A stretch of DNA of 64,000 nt from assembly GCA_019352875.1 (NCBI GenBank), contig JAAAFW010000015.1:1342583-1406582 (forward strand). The letters are read 5' to 3'. The stretch comes from Pedobacter cryoconitis (GTDB lineage: Bacteria > Bacteroidota > Bacteroidia > Sphingobacteriales > Sphingobacteriaceae). Shown piece after piece: positions 53,179 to 62,846 of this stretch. A model generated the notes under the pieces. The model was given only the letters and a program-made list of their open reading frames with translations. It had not been told where the DNA came from and did no database searches. The translations under genes were made by a program, and so were the position numbers. Within the stretch, counting starts at the first letter, position 1; the number at the start of each line of letters is the position of its first letter.

Positions 53179-53808
53179 ATGGAAAATCAACATTCTAGGA
53201 AGCAGGAACTTATACATGGACTAATTCACGGAGTCGGTGTGCTTTTTGGCGTTAGTGGTCTTCCGGTTTTGACAGCATTGGCGACTTCCCATCAAAACAC
53301 CCCTGGGATTATTGGTGCAGGTATTTATGGGTTTTGTTTCTTACTCTTATTTACTTCGTCAATGGTTTATCACTTGCTTGAGGATGTACAGGTAAAGAAA
53401 CTTTTTGAAATATTTGACCATATTAGTATCTATTTTCTGATCGCAGGTACTTATACGCCGTTTTTGTTGGTGTATGTGAATAACAGTTTCGGTATAAGCC
53501 TGTTGGCAAGCCTGTGGGCACTCACCTTGCTTGGTATCTTTTTCAAGATTTGGTTTACCGGAAGGTTTGGTGCTATTTCTACATTAATTTACTTGTTAAT
53601 GGGTTGGGCACTTATAGTCGGTGGCAAACGTTTTTTTGCCGATTTACCAGTTTCTGCTATCATCATGATTTTGATTGGTGCTGGACTATATTCAGTCGGC
53701 GTTGCTTTTTATGCCTGGGGCAAACGACGGTATACGCATGCACTCTGGCATGGCATTGTCTTAGCTGCTGCAGTTTGCCATTACGTAGCTGTGCTTTTGG
53801 TGATGTGA
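53179..53808 (+). CDS. Hemolysin III / PAQR-family membrane protein (TrhA-like)
   Basis: This 209-residue protein has seven membrane helices. The family motifs are visible: QELIHGLIHGVGVLF at the start, SSMVYHLLE, FDHISIYFLIAGTYTPF in the middle, and the C-terminal HALWHGIVLAAAVCHYVAV with conserved His residues. Bacterial members (YqfA/TrhA) influence membrane lipid homeostasis; the hemolysin name is historical. ATG 53179 is preferred over 53158. Confidence 0.9.
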   Translation: MENQHSRKQELIHGLIHGVGVLFGVSGLPVLTALATSHQNTPGIIGAGIYGFCFLLLFTSSMVYHLLEDVQVKKLFEIFDHISIYFLIAGTYTPFLLVYVNNSFGISLLASLWALTLLGIFFKIWFTGRFGAISTLIYLLMGWALIVGGKRFFADLPVSAIIMILIGAGLYSVGVAFYAWGKRRYTHALWHGIVLAAAVCHYVAVLLVM

Positions 53809-53918
53809 AAAATGGATTTTATTACAAACCCTTTGAAATGTGAGCTGTTAATTGATATAGGATTCTTATAGAAGAAATAGGGTTAAATAGAGCTTGGTTT
53901 TAATTTAAACATTATATT

Positions 53919-54662
53919 ATGCAACACAATATAAAGAGCCTTATTGGCTTTAAAATAGGTGCTACCGACGGAGAAATTGGAAAAGTTAGTGAGTTTTATT
54001 TTGATGATGAAACCTGGACAATACGTTATCTCATAGTTGAGACGGGGAGTTGGCTATTGGAACGTAAAGTACTGATCTCTCCGGGAGCCTTAACGACGCC
54101 GGATTGGGAAAACGAATTGTTTCCTGTCAACCTCACGAAGGATCAGGTTAAGGACAGTCCGGATATAGACACTCAAATGCCGGTTTCCAGACAGCAGGAA
54201 TTGTCGTTATACGATCATTACGGATGGCCCTATGCTGCTGCTGCCGGCACTGACTTTTATGGTGGTATGGGGATGATGGGTATGTCGGAATCCAGGTTAC
54301 CTTTTGATCAGGCTATTGCGGTACAGAAGCACGAAAAAGAATCCGGAGACCCACATCTGCGCAGTACGGCTGAAGTCAAATGGTATAAAATTCACGCAAC
54401 GGATGGTGAGATAGGTGATGTTTCTGATTTTATCATTGGTGGTGATTGGAAAATTCGTTTTCTGATAGTAGATACGGGTAGCTGGTTTCCAGGAAAAAAA
54501 GTACTCATTTCGCCGAAATGGATAACTAAAGTAAGCTGGGAGGAGTCGTCTGTTTACGTTAATGTACCAGTAGTGGCAGTGAAAAACAGTCCGGAATATG
54601 ATCCGGACCGCCCAAATCCTGAGAATTATGAATCGGATCTTAACAGGCATTATGGCAGGTAA
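53919..54662 (+). CDS. Tandem PRC-barrel domain protein
   Basis: This 247-residue soluble protein has two PRC-barrel domains, at about residues 5-80 (IGATDGEIGKVSEFYFDDET, IRYLIVETGSWL) and 150-225 (IHATDGEIGDVSDFIIGGD, IRFLIVDTGSWF). The second copy closely mirrors the first. They are joined by a linker with a Gly/Met-rich piece (GGMGMMGMSESR). PRC barrels occur in RNA-processing, photosynthetic and stress proteins; the role here is unknown. The bestrophin gene follows 15 bp downstream, so the two are probably co-transcribed. Confidence 0.87.
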   Translation: MQHNIKSLIGFKIGATDGEIGKVSEFYFDDETWTIRYLIVETGSWLLERKVLISPGALTTPDWENELFPVNLTKDQVKDSPDIDTQMPVSRQQELSLYDHYGWPYAAAAGTDFYGGMGMMGMSESRLPFDQAIAVQKHEKESGDPHLRSTAEVKWYKIHATDGEIGDVSDFIIGGDWKIRFLIVDTGSWFPGKKVLISPKWITKVSWEESSVYVNVPVVAVKNSPEYDPDRPNPENYESDLNRHYGR

Positions 54663-54677
54663 AATTAAAAATAATAT

Positions 54678-55571
54678 ATGTTACTAAAAAAACGAATCCC
54701 TCTCAGTTATATCTTCAATAAGGTAAAATTCGAATTATTTCATGTGCTAATTATTGGACTTGTTGTCTACTATCTTACGACTGGATTCAGAGAATTTATT
54801 CCGGTTATGCCATTAGGTATTCCTGCTTTCCTGGGTACAGCAATATCGGTTATACTATCATTTAAGCTCAATCAATCTTATGATAGATGGTGGGAAGCCA
54901 GAAAAATATGGGGGAGTATTGTAAATGATAGTAGAAGTTTTATACTGCAGTTGCAGTCATTTGTTACGAAGGGTAATGAGGGAGATATCAGGAAAATTGC
55001 CTACAGACATATTGCCTGGTGTTATAGCCTTAGTCAATCATTAAGGGGCCATGATGGTGGAGCTAATCTAAATGAATATTTGTCTGTTGATGACTTAGGT
55101 GTTTTGGAAAAACATCAAAATAAACATTTAGCTATCCTTCAGTTGAACTCAAAGCACGTCACCGATTTGAGGGAGAATGAAAGGCTCCATATATTCGGTC
55201 ATGTTCAGATTAATAATACGATGGTTGGCTTTTCTAACGCCATGGGAATGGCAGAACGAATTAAAAGCACTGTGTTCCCAGTCACTTACAGGTATTTTTT
55301 GCATCTGATCATCTATCTTTTCTTAATAACACTTTCTATCTCGCTCCGGGACATTAAGAGCTACTTCGAAATACCACTTTTACTGGTGATTTCCGCGGCT
55401 TTTTTCTTGTTGGAAAAAACTGCCAGTCATTTAGAGAATCCCTTCAGTAATTTACCTACAGATACCCCAATGACCGCAATCTGTAATACCATTGAAATTA
55501 ATGTCAAAAATTTACTTAGTGAAGAAGTAAATACTGCGCCCGCAGTTTCTGAATCTTTCTATATTTTGTAA
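54678..55571 (+). CDS. Bestrophin-family ion channel-like membrane protein
   Basis: This 297-residue protein has about four membrane helices. The bestrophin signature SFKLNQSYDRWWEARKIWGSIVND lies near residue 65. The C-terminal segment carries the family's ENPFSNLPTDTPMTAIC. Bacterial bestrophins form pentameric channels in the inner membrane, some sodium-selective. The gene is 15 bp after the PRC-barrel gene. Ion selectivity cannot be read from the sequence. Confidence 0.9.
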   Translation: MLLKKRIPLSYIFNKVKFELFHVLIIGLVVYYLTTGFREFIPVMPLGIPAFLGTAISVILSFKLNQSYDRWWEARKIWGSIVNDSRSFILQLQSFVTKGNEGDIRKIAYRHIAWCYSLSQSLRGHDGGANLNEYLSVDDLGVLEKHQNKHLAILQLNSKHVTDLRENERLHIFGHVQINNTMVGFSNAMGMAERIKSTVFPVTYRYFLHLIIYLFLITLSISLRDIKSYFEIPLLLVISAAFFLLEKTASHLENPFSNLPTDTPMTAICNTIEINVKNLLSEEVNTAPAVSESFYIL

Positions 55572-55680
55572 ATGATCAATTGATATCATTATACAATTAA
55601 CAGGTCTTGCCTAGATTAGTTGTCGTGGAAATTTGCTCTTAAAATTAACTGCATATATTTTATTTTCTAAGTTTGTCTTA

Positions 55681-56691
55681 ATGGCGTTATCAAGAAGAAC
55701 CTTTCTTTTTAAGAAGTCAATTATTTTTGGCTTTACAATTATCCTTGTGGTAATGACAGGTGGTTGCGCAACGACCGTGAAATTGAATAAGAGGCATCAA
55801 TATCTAGTGCAAAGCAGTTGTTATATAGTGGGTGACAATTATGACTGGAAAGGTTATCCTAAGCCTTTTACATTAAACAAAATTGCATACGTTAGAAGAT
55901 ATAATCGCTTTAGTGATAATAGCCTTTACCTTGCTTACTCGTTGGGAATTGATTCACTTCTAAATGAACTTTGTGAAACTGAGGCACAATATAAATTAAA
56001 CCCGACTCTCGCTTTAAGAGACCGTTATGATCACGAAAAGCAGAAGATTTCAGAGAAAGTAAATCTTACTTTTCTGGATATGACCTCATTGAAAACGGAA
56101 CTGGATTGCGAAGAGGAACGTGCTAATCAGGTTGGGATGTATCTTCAGAATAAAGTGGGCAAACGAGAAAAAATATATGCAGTGGCAGGTATCGTGTCCG
56201 GTGCAGTTTTGGGGATTGCCGCCAGCACAGCCGGCCTGGCCAGCGGCGACTCTAAGGTTCCCGATATCTTAGGCCTCGTGGGAGGGATAGGAGGGGCGGC
56301 TCTGGGATTTAAAGCCCTGAGTGTTGATAAAAGAGTAGAATTTATGCATAGCCGAAACCAATTGCGTGATATTTGGGAGGGGCGTGATACGGCTCAGTTC
56401 TTTTCTCCTACTGTGTGGTTTTACCTGAATAATCCAAGAAATCCGCAGGATAGTCTGCCTTCACTCCGGTTACAATTAATTGCTAAGTGGATGGCTTTTG
56501 GGCAGCTTTCGGACGCTAACTCCAAAGAGAGGCAAGCACAGATTGACCTCTATTTCGGAGAGGGGGGTGAATACAATGCTGACGAGCTTTCGATGCGGGC
56601 TAGAATGCTTCAGCAACTGGAGTCTACGATTATGTTAATTACACAGGATTTGAAAATATTACTTTCTGAAACTTATAAATCAGGTATATGA
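55681..56691 (+). CDS. Lipoprotein with glycine-zipper segment, unknown function
   Basis: This 336-residue exported lipoprotein has the lipobox VVMTGGC near residue 30. A charged helical region follows. A Gly/Ala-rich hydrophobic stretch (GIVSGAVLGIAASTAGLASG and ILGLVGGIGGAALGF, about residues 170-215) looks like a glycine zipper. I know no matching family. Gly-zipper segments can insert in or pack against membranes. The 3' end overlaps the next gene by 4 bp (ATGA), so the two are co-translated. Confidence 0.75.
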   Translation: MALSRRTFLFKKSIIFGFTIILVVMTGGCATTVKLNKRHQYLVQSSCYIVGDNYDWKGYPKPFTLNKIAYVRRYNRFSDNSLYLAYSLGIDSLLNELCETEAQYKLNPTLALRDRYDHEKQKISEKVNLTFLDMTSLKTELDCEEERANQVGMYLQNKVGKREKIYAVAGIVSGAVLGIAASTAGLASGDSKVPDILGLVGGIGGAALGFKALSVDKRVEFMHSRNQLRDIWEGRDTAQFFSPTVWFYLNNPRNPQDSLPSLRLQLIAKWMAFGQLSDANSKERQAQIDLYFGEGGEYNADELSMRARMLQQLESTIMLITQDLKILLSETYKSGI

Positions 56692-57173
56692 AGCTCATCT
56701 TTTTAAGTAAATTAATCTTGCCGGCTTTAATAGCTGTCCTCATTCTATTTAACGTGCAACCTTTGCAGGCTCATCTTGTTTCAGACGAAGATATCAAAGA
56801 GAAAGATGTGCCGGTTGCTGTGGTAAAATCTATAAAGGATAAATACGCGGATATCTACATTTATAATTGGGAGTGGAGTAAAAAAAAGAATTATTACCGA
56901 GCTACTTTTGTTTTTAAAGGAGACGAGTATAAATTGTATCTGAACCCGGCTGGTCAAATTTCTAAAACTGACAAAAAGACTCAGTTCGCCGTATTACCAT
57001 CAAAGATCAGGGATAGTTTTGGTCAAACCGAATTTGCCTACTGGTTTGTCAGCGAAGCGAGGGAAATAACTGAGAATGATATAACGGTTTATCAGATCAA
57101 AGTTAAGAATGATAAAAAACGGAAACTTAAATTTGATTCAGCCGGGAAGCTGATTAAAAATGAAAAAGATTAG
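56688..57173 (+). CDS. Exported PepSY-like-domain protein
   Basis: This 161-residue exported protein has a signal peptide ending at about residue 28 (PLQAH). The mature part reads VPVAVVKSIKDKYADIYIYN, WEWSKKKNYYRATFVFKGDE and LYLNPAGQISKTDKKTQF. This beta-strand/helix pattern fits Bacteroidota PepSY-like periplasmic proteins. It overlaps the upstream lipoprotein gene by 4 bp. The function is unknown. Confidence 0.7.
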   Translation: MKLIFLSKLILPALIAVLILFNVQPLQAHLVSDEDIKEKDVPVAVVKSIKDKYADIYIYNWEWSKKKNYYRATFVFKGDEYKLYLNPAGQISKTDKKTQFAVLPSKIRDSFGQTEFAYWFVSEAREITENDITVYQIKVKNDKKRKLKFDSAGKLIKNEKD

Positions 57174-57262
57174 TTCAGGTTTTATTGGTAAAATGACAAT
57201 CAGGTCGTGTTATTTTTTTGTTTTTAAAGTAGTTTTGCCCGCTCAATTTTAGAACTTCCAAA

Positions 57263-57976
57263 ATGACTTGCAAAAGTATATACTTTCTAATCCTTCTTTT
57301 TGGCTTTAAAACGGCATATAGTCAACATAACTATTATTCCGATAAACCAAGTACACATGGGATGTTGATTATGGGTACAAGTACCATCTATGCTGAGCAT
57401 TTGCCGATGTTCCATACCCCGCACGATTATCAGATCATATTGGAGCTGGAATTATCTAAAGCAGATTTTGCCGCCTATCGTGAGGACAGAACGTTACATC
57501 AAAATGAACTGGTGTATACGATTGAACCGGAGACATTTGTTTTGCCGGAAATGGTTAATAAAACGAAGGTATTCAAGGCAAATGTGTATAGGGGGCATTT
57601 TGAAAGGAATGGAGTCCGGTTTTTGGATACTATCACTGTCAAGATAAAAAAAGTTATTTATTATAAACAGTTTGATAAAAATCAGGAAAGGCCAGATTTG
57701 TTGCAGTATATCTTATTTGGAAATAGCAAGGAGCACTTTTTGAGTCATCTGATTAGTAAAAAACCTGATTTTAACGAAGTGCTGGCTGTTAATTTGTCGT
57801 CGGCTAAAAAGTTTTTCAGGGAAGGTCGGCCTTACCAATTGATAACGTTTGACGAGAAGGAAAATAGAAAGCCCTTTTCATGGAATACTTCCGAAGCTGT
57901 AATAACCGAGACCAGTAAATCAGTTCTATTTAAAAAACATTGCCGATTGTATCTTGAATTTGGTGATTTGAACTAG
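57263..57976 (+). CDS. Exported protein of unknown function
   Basis: This 237-residue protein has a signal peptide ending near residue 21 (KTAYSQ). The mature part (STHGMLIMGTSTIYAEHLPM, FHTPHDYQIILELELS, TYTIEPETF-like strands) is beta-rich. It looks like a small periplasmic protein, but I do not recognise a family. It follows the PepSY-like gene by 89 bp and ends at a bidirectional terminator. Confidence 0.7.
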   Translation: MTCKSIYFLILLFGFKTAYSQHNYYSDKPSTHGMLIMGTSTIYAEHLPMFHTPHDYQIILELELSKADFAAYREDRTLHQNELVYTIEPETFVLPEMVNKTKVFKANVYRGHFERNGVRFLDTITVKIKKVIYYKQFDKNQERPDLLQYILFGNSKEHFLSHLISKKPDFNEVLAVNLSSAKKFFREGRPYQLITFDEKENRKPFSWNTSEAVITETSKSVLFKKHCRLYLEFGDLN

Positions 57977-57980
57977 AATA

Positions 57981-58011
57981 TCCGGCGCAAAAAACACTAT
58001 GTTGCGCCGGA
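57981..58011. terminator. Bidirectional terminator between convergent genes
   Basis: TCCGGCGCAA (57981-57990) pairs perfectly with TTGCGCCGGA (58002-58011) around an 11-nt loop. The hairpin sits between the stops of two converging genes. Confidence 0.7.
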
Positions 58012-58019
58012 AAATTATG

Positions 58020-58862
58020 CTATCTCACGTTTACAGTTACATAAGCAGTGTTGCCAACTTTGTCTTGTAATGGGATTGTGATTGAGCCTTTAGCCTCATT
58101 TTCTGAGGTCGCTATATTTAAAATGTCGTATTTTTTATCTTTGTCACCTTTTGATATCATGGTGAGTTTTTTGAAAATAGGATATGATTGCTCTCCAACT
58201 ATTTTCCAGTCTCCAACGCCTTGCTTAATAATAACAGAAATAATTTGATCATTTATTGCCGCTATTTCAAGGTTTTTGCTCGATAAATCATAAGTTGTAG
58301 TAACGTAAACTTCAAATTTGGCTTTAGTGCCCCTTTTATCTACTATATTATAATAAGAATTTCCTGGCTTTAGCGCGATAACTTTCAGTTCGTCATTCTC
58401 AACGACTACAACTTCGGCAGAGGTGCCTTTTATTTTTTCAATAGTGTATCCACCTTCGCCAAAGCTGATGTCTTTCATCGTATAGGAAGTTCCGTTATCG
58501 ATGAATATCCCATATCCCGAAGGGATGAGTGATTTTGCAGACGAATTAATGACAACCGAAGCACTTTGATCATCTTTGTCTGTGACTGTAACGCTTGCTG
58601 TACTTCTGAGGAGGTTTACCTTCACTTTGTTTCCTTCGATTGTCGCCCTGGCATCTTCATCATTGGAGACACTTACTGTGTAGCCGCCATTCCCGTCCAG
58701 AATTTCAAATTCGAAATCTATATTATTGGTGTAAATTTGCCCGGGTTTAACTGAAAGGGAAAGCTCCTTTTTTATAGCTTCTGGTTCTGCTATTAAATCG
58801 TCTTTTGTACTGCATCCTGCAAGTACGCTGCTTATAAATAATAGAATTAAAACTTTTTTCAT
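58020..58862 (-). CDS. Lipoprotein with repeated beta-sandwich-like segments, unknown function
   Basis: This 280-residue lipoprotein has the lipobox VLAGC at about residue 17. The mature part has Ig-like strands in repeating blocks (GGYTVSVSNDEDARATIEGN, ATVTVTD-type, NLEIAAINDQIISVIIKQG). Hypothetical lipoproteins of this kind are common in Bacteroidota. The ATG at 58862 gives the standard lipoprotein leader. An 11-bp-unit palindrome lies 150 bp upstream and may be part of its control region. Confidence 0.7.
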   Translation of the reverse strand: MKKVLILLFISSVLAGCSTKDDLIAEPEAIKKELSLSVKPGQIYTNNIDFEFEILDGNGGYTVSVSNDEDARATIEGNKVKVNLLRSTASVTVTDKDDQSASVVINSSAKSLIPSGYGIFIDNGTSYTMKDISFGEGGYTIEKIKGTSAEVVVVENDELKVIALKPGNSYYNIVDKRGTKAKFEVYVTTTYDLSSKNLEIAAINDQIISVIIKQGVGDWKIVGEQSYPIFKKLTMISKGDKDKKYDILNIATSENEAKGSITIPLQDKVGNTAYVTVNVR

Positions 58863-59011
58863 ACGGTCTGGTCGGTCGATATATTTTGGATAGCACAAGA
58901 TATGACTAACCGGCCCATGTTTCCAACTGAAAATGTATTTATCGTGTTACTTCTAAACCCAAAATCCTATTCCGTATGTAGTAGTTTAAAGAAACCTATT
59001 TTCTAATATAA

Positions 59012-59098
59012 TTCAATGTTTGTTCAATGTTCCTTCAATTTGGATTGAAGGAACATTGAACAAACATTGAACGAACAATGAAGGAACTGTGAACTGAT
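59012..59098. repeat. Perfect 28-bp inverted repeat built from 11-bp units
   Basis: The left arm 59012-59039 and the right arm 59044-59071 are exact reverse complements around a 4-nt TTGG centre. The right side continues as direct 11-bp units: ATTGAAGGAAC, ATTGAACAAAC, ATTGAACGAAC, AATGAAGGAAC and TGTGAACTGAT (59044-59098). The left arm is the same units in reverse. One unit per helical turn suggests phased protein binding, or a hairpin with slippage-prone units. It is too long and too regular for an ordinary terminator, and has no T-run. Confidence 0.8.
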
Positions 59099-59230
59099 TG
59101 TAGACTACACCAGTACATAACCAGGTGTTAACTTAAGGTTAAATCTGGGGTTTTTTGACACCATAGAATTTGTAATTCCAAAATAAAACGCAGAAAAGTG
59201 AGAAATATGAGATCCGTTAAAACGAAAAAG

Positions 59231-59252
59231 AGGGGGGCTGAAAAGCCCCCCT
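59231..59252 (-). terminator. Rho-independent terminator of the Oar-like gene
   Basis: AGGGGGGCT (59231-59239) pairs with AGCCCCCCT (59244-59252) around a GAAA/TTTC tetraloop, followed on the minus strand by CTTTTTC. It lies 30 bp past the stop codon. The whole 58863-59281 spacer holds only this and the 11-bp-unit repeat. Confidence 0.85.
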
Positions 59253-59281
59253 CCTGAATATATTAATCACGAATACCGGGG

Positions 59282-62200
59282 TTAAAATCCGTATCTCAAA
59301 CCAATTTGAAACTGATAAGGATTACCTGAAGGGTTAACAATACCAGCATTGTTTACTCTGTAATTAAATGATCTGGTTGTTGCATCGTAGTTCGGAACTG
59401 CGGGAACTGCAGGCGAGGTAGGTGTCGCTGGTTTCTCAGCACTGCCATTTAAAGCATATAATGCCTGGGTTCCTAGAGATTCATTTACGCCCCATTTTTT
59501 GTTCAGCAAGTTTGCAAAGTTGAAGATATCTCCTGAAACTTCCAGATTATGGGTTTTGTATAATTTGAATTTCTTACTGATTCTTAAATCTACGATACCG
59601 AAGAAATCGTTCACACCACCGTTACGTTGTGCAATTTGTCCCGAATATTTATTGATATAGTCTTTCAGACTCTGGCTTGCGTTAGGATTATCTAAGATTG
59701 CTTGTAAACCGTTGCGAACATTCTGAGGTACATTAGAATTGTTTTTGTCAAAGACAAAAGCCAGGTCATTAGTGGCTACAAAATCGCCGTTGTTGTTTGT
59801 TCCGGACAGCAAGCTATAACGTGTACCGCCAATTCCAGAATAGCGAACACCAACTGTCACACCGTAGAAAGTAGGGAGTGTACCGTAGATAACGATTTTG
59901 TTTCTGAACTGATTATCAGAAGAAGTCATAGTACTCAAATTTCTCGGATCGTCTTTTACCGGTAGAGATAAAGTTGCAGAGTTTGCCACGTTACCATTGT
60001 AAGAGGTGTTATCCTTTGCATCATTCCATGTATAACTTGCAGATATTTCACCGTCCCTGAAATACTTCCAGGTTGCATCTAAAACTACTGCAAACTGATT
60101 TACTTTACCCTGGCTATTTAACTCGAGCACACGGCCGAATTTGTTGCTGATACGGCCGGTTTTCCAATCCGGAGAGCCGTTGCTTGGCATTTCAGGTACG
60201 AAAACTCCGCGGTTATCTTCGTTAGGTAAAGTGAAGTACGGATTTGCAGCCATATTCCTGTCTACATACATATAATTGTGACGACCTAAAGTAGCATAAC
60301 CTGTAATTCCAACTTTCAAGTTATCACTGATTAATCTGCTGTATGATAAGTTGGCTTTATAGACCACTGGTATCTTTGCGTCTTCAGCGTAGGTATTGAT
60401 CGTTGGCAATTGTAAAGCTGTCAATGTAGGCGCAGAAGCTGAACCATCTCTGTATCCAGGGAAATTAGGGGTAGGAACATCTTTATTAAATACATCTACA
60501 GTAGCCAGATGCTTGCCGTCAAAAGTTAAGTTGTTGATGGTTACGTAGTTGTTAACGTCAGATCCGAAGATACCCGCACCGAAGCGAAGAAAATCGGTTC
60601 TATTTTCATTAATATCCCAATTGAACTGGATTCTTGGCTGAATTAAAAATTGCTTTAACTCGTGATCAGTTCTCACTCCCAATTCGCTAAATAGCGTTTC
60701 ATTCAGTGGAGATTTAGGATAAGAGCTGTAATCAAGGCGTAAACCTCCAATGAAATCCAGGCCTCTCGCTAATTTCGTTTGCATCTGACCGTAAAGTGCA
60801 GTATTCCAGATGCCAGCTTTAACTGTAGGGTCTGCAACTAAAGGCACTTCACGATAAAATCTGTTCGGAACCAGGTTTCTGAAGTTGTCTAGTGATGAGC
60901 CGGCAGTCGTGTTTGTATATTCAAACCTACCGTTTACTTCACTGCCATAAAGTGATTTGGCATTAGTGTACATCACATCTACACCAAATGTGTATTTAAC
61001 TTTATCTGTGTTATAGTAGAAGTTATCGACTAACTGGAAAACGTTATTGGTAAAACCTTCCTGACCAAAACGGTGTCCGCCAATTTGAATCGCTGTATTG
61101 GCTGCTGTACCATCTGATAGTGTTGACTGAACGTTTCCAACTACTGCTCTTGGAATTGCGTATTTAAGCTGGTCATTTTGCGTACTTGCCTGGAAAGTAT
61201 ATAAATGCTGTACTTTCAATTCATTGGTGATTTTGCTGCTAATGGTGGAGCGTAACGTTGCCAGTAAGCTATTATCGACGTTTTTATCATTACCATAACT
61301 TTCGTAGAAGTTGATTGCAGTATTATCTCCTAATCCCAATGGATTTCTGTCATTCGTATAATTATCGCGGATAGTTAACAGGTTTCTGTCATTGATCTGC
61401 CAGTCTAAACGGGCGAATGCAGCGTCAGAACCGCGTTTCTTGTCGAAAGTACCATACTGCGGTGTATTTGCCACACCGTATTTATCTCTGGCAATCGCCA
61501 GAAAATCTGTTAATGTAGCATTAGTAATTCTAAACCTTGCTTCATCAGCGGGGCCATTGATGTCTGCAATAATCAATGGACGTGAATCCTTCTGATGATC
61601 CAAGCCAATAAAGTAATGGAGCTTATCTTTAATGATTGGCCCGCCTAACGTAAATCCGTACTGGTAAGTAGAGAAATCGTTCTGCCGTCTGATACCTCTG
61701 ATATCATAAGGGCTGGATAACCAGTCTGCTCTTCCGTACATGAATGCACTTCCGCTAACAGTATTTGTACCTGACTTGGTTACCGCAGTAACTGTACCGC
61801 CACCGGCTCTTCCCAATGTCACATCATATTGATTAGTCACAACTTTGAATTCACGGACTGCCTCTATAGAGATGGAGTAAGGGGCACCACTACGGCTTGT
61901 CGTACTTCCTGAGGACGTGGGGTTTTTCGCACTCATACCGTCAATAGTATAATTGGTAGAAGAACCTAACTGTCCTGCGATACCTCCGCCCCGGCTTAAA
62001 GGAGATAAATCCATTAAGTTGGAAAAGTTACGGCCGTTAACAGGTAGTTGGTTCATTGTTTTTGCCGATATTTCAGTTGATGCACCGAAATTCTGGACTT
62101 TGTTTTTCAAACCTGATGCGACAACCTGCACCGCTTCTAAATCCTGAGATGCTTCCTGCATTGAAATGTTCACTCTTACTACGTCTCCAAGGTTTAAGGA

Positions 62201-62485
62201 GTAACCACTTCTGGTCTGCTCGCCGTAACCCATAAAAATAGCCTTTACTGAATAGGGGCCACCTAATGGGAGTTCTTTAAAAGTGTATTCACCCTGTGCA
62301 TTGGTAGATGTTCTGGTCGTAAAACCAGTGGAGTTGTTTTTAACCTGAACTGAAGCACCTGGAACAGGCTTCTTTTGTTCATCGGTTATAATCCCTAGAA
62401 TAGATGCTTGTGTGGTTTGTGCATGTAGGGAACTTTTTACACAAAAACACAGCATTATTACTGCTAATAGTAAATTTCTCACCAT
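59282..62485 (-). CDS. Oar-like TonB-dependent outer-membrane receptor
   Basis: This 1067-residue outer-membrane protein has a signal peptide ending near residue 24 (SLHAQ). An N-terminal carboxypeptidase-regulatory-like domain (about 27-112) contains ILGIITDEQKKPVPGASVQV. The plug domain reads LPVNGRNFSNLMDLSPLSRG and NYTIDGMSAKNPTS, and the large barrel follows. The plug motif GRNFSNLMDL and the length are typical of Myxococcus Oar-type proteins. Their substrate is unclear; they have been linked to peptide or signal uptake and adhesion. No SusD or FecR gene is nearby. Confidence 0.9.
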   Translation of the reverse strand: MVRNLLLAVIMLCFCVKSSLHAQTTQASILGIITDEQKKPVPGASVQVKNNSTGFTTRTSTNAQGEYTFKELPLGGPYSVKAIFMGYGEQTRSGYSLNLGDVVRVNISMQEASQDLEAVQVVASGLKNKVQNFGASTEISAKTMNQLPVNGRNFSNLMDLSPLSRGGGIAGQLGSSTNYTIDGMSAKNPTSSGSTTSRSGAPYSISIEAVREFKVVTNQYDVTLGRAGGGTVTAVTKSGTNTVSGSAFMYGRADWLSSPYDIRGIRRQNDFSTYQYGFTLGGPIIKDKLHYFIGLDHQKDSRPLIIADINGPADEARFRITNATLTDFLAIARDKYGVANTPQYGTFDKKRGSDAAFARLDWQINDRNLLTIRDNYTNDRNPLGLGDNTAINFYESYGNDKNVDNSLLATLRSTISSKITNELKVQHLYTFQASTQNDQLKYAIPRAVVGNVQSTLSDGTAANTAIQIGGHRFGQEGFTNNVFQLVDNFYYNTDKVKYTFGVDVMYTNAKSLYGSEVNGRFEYTNTTAGSSLDNFRNLVPNRFYREVPLVADPTVKAGIWNTALYGQMQTKLARGLDFIGGLRLDYSSYPKSPLNETLFSELGVRTDHELKQFLIQPRIQFNWDINENRTDFLRFGAGIFGSDVNNYVTINNLTFDGKHLATVDVFNKDVPTPNFPGYRDGSASAPTLTALQLPTINTYAEDAKIPVVYKANLSYSRLISDNLKVGITGYATLGRHNYMYVDRNMAANPYFTLPNEDNRGVFVPEMPSNGSPDWKTGRISNKFGRVLELNSQGKVNQFAVVLDATWKYFRDGEISASYTWNDAKDNTSYNGNVANSATLSLPVKDDPRNLSTMTSSDNQFRNKIVIYGTLPTFYGVTVGVRYSGIGGTRYSLLSGTNNNGDFVATNDLAFVFDKNNSNVPQNVRNGLQAILDNPNASQSLKDYINKYSGQIAQRNGGVNDFFGIVDLRISKKFKLYKTHNLEVSGDIFNFANLLNKKWGVNESLGTQALYALNGSAEKPATPTSPAVPAVPNYDATTRSFNYRVNNAGIVNPSGNPYQFQIGLRYGF

Positions 62486-62846
62486 AATTAGTTTGTTTTT
62501 TTTGCTACAAAGATGTTGTTGCAGTATTAAGTTAAGCTTGATTCTAGATTAATAAATGGTTGTGAAATTTCCCCTTTCCTGAACGAATGTTAATATAAAA
62601 AGCGAGTTAAGACTGCCGATATAATCAAGCATCTGCTAATAATAGATATATCAAAGTAGACTCCATTGGTATGTGACTTTTTTCACCCTGTATATAAATC
62701 TAATTAGTTCTTGTTATGTAGTGTATACCAGTACTTTATGTGTATGTGTGTTTATTTTTTTAGTCCTATGTAACATCAAAATGTGTCTTTCTCCCCCGAC
62801 TGAAACTCTGGCAATTGATTAAATTTGTAGGTAAATAATATTTCTT
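62486..62846. other. Intergenic region between the Oar-like gene and the fimbrillin locus
   Basis: This 361-bp AT-rich divergent spacer must hold promoters for both directions. TAAATTTG (62820-62827) fits the Bacteroidota -7 box TAnnTTTG for the rightward transcript. I see no other structure. Confidence 0.3.

Noticed and set aside
53179..53808. Haemolysin toxin
   Set aside because: The hemolysin III name is historical. The protein is a PAQR-type seven-helix membrane protein, and no toxin features are visible.
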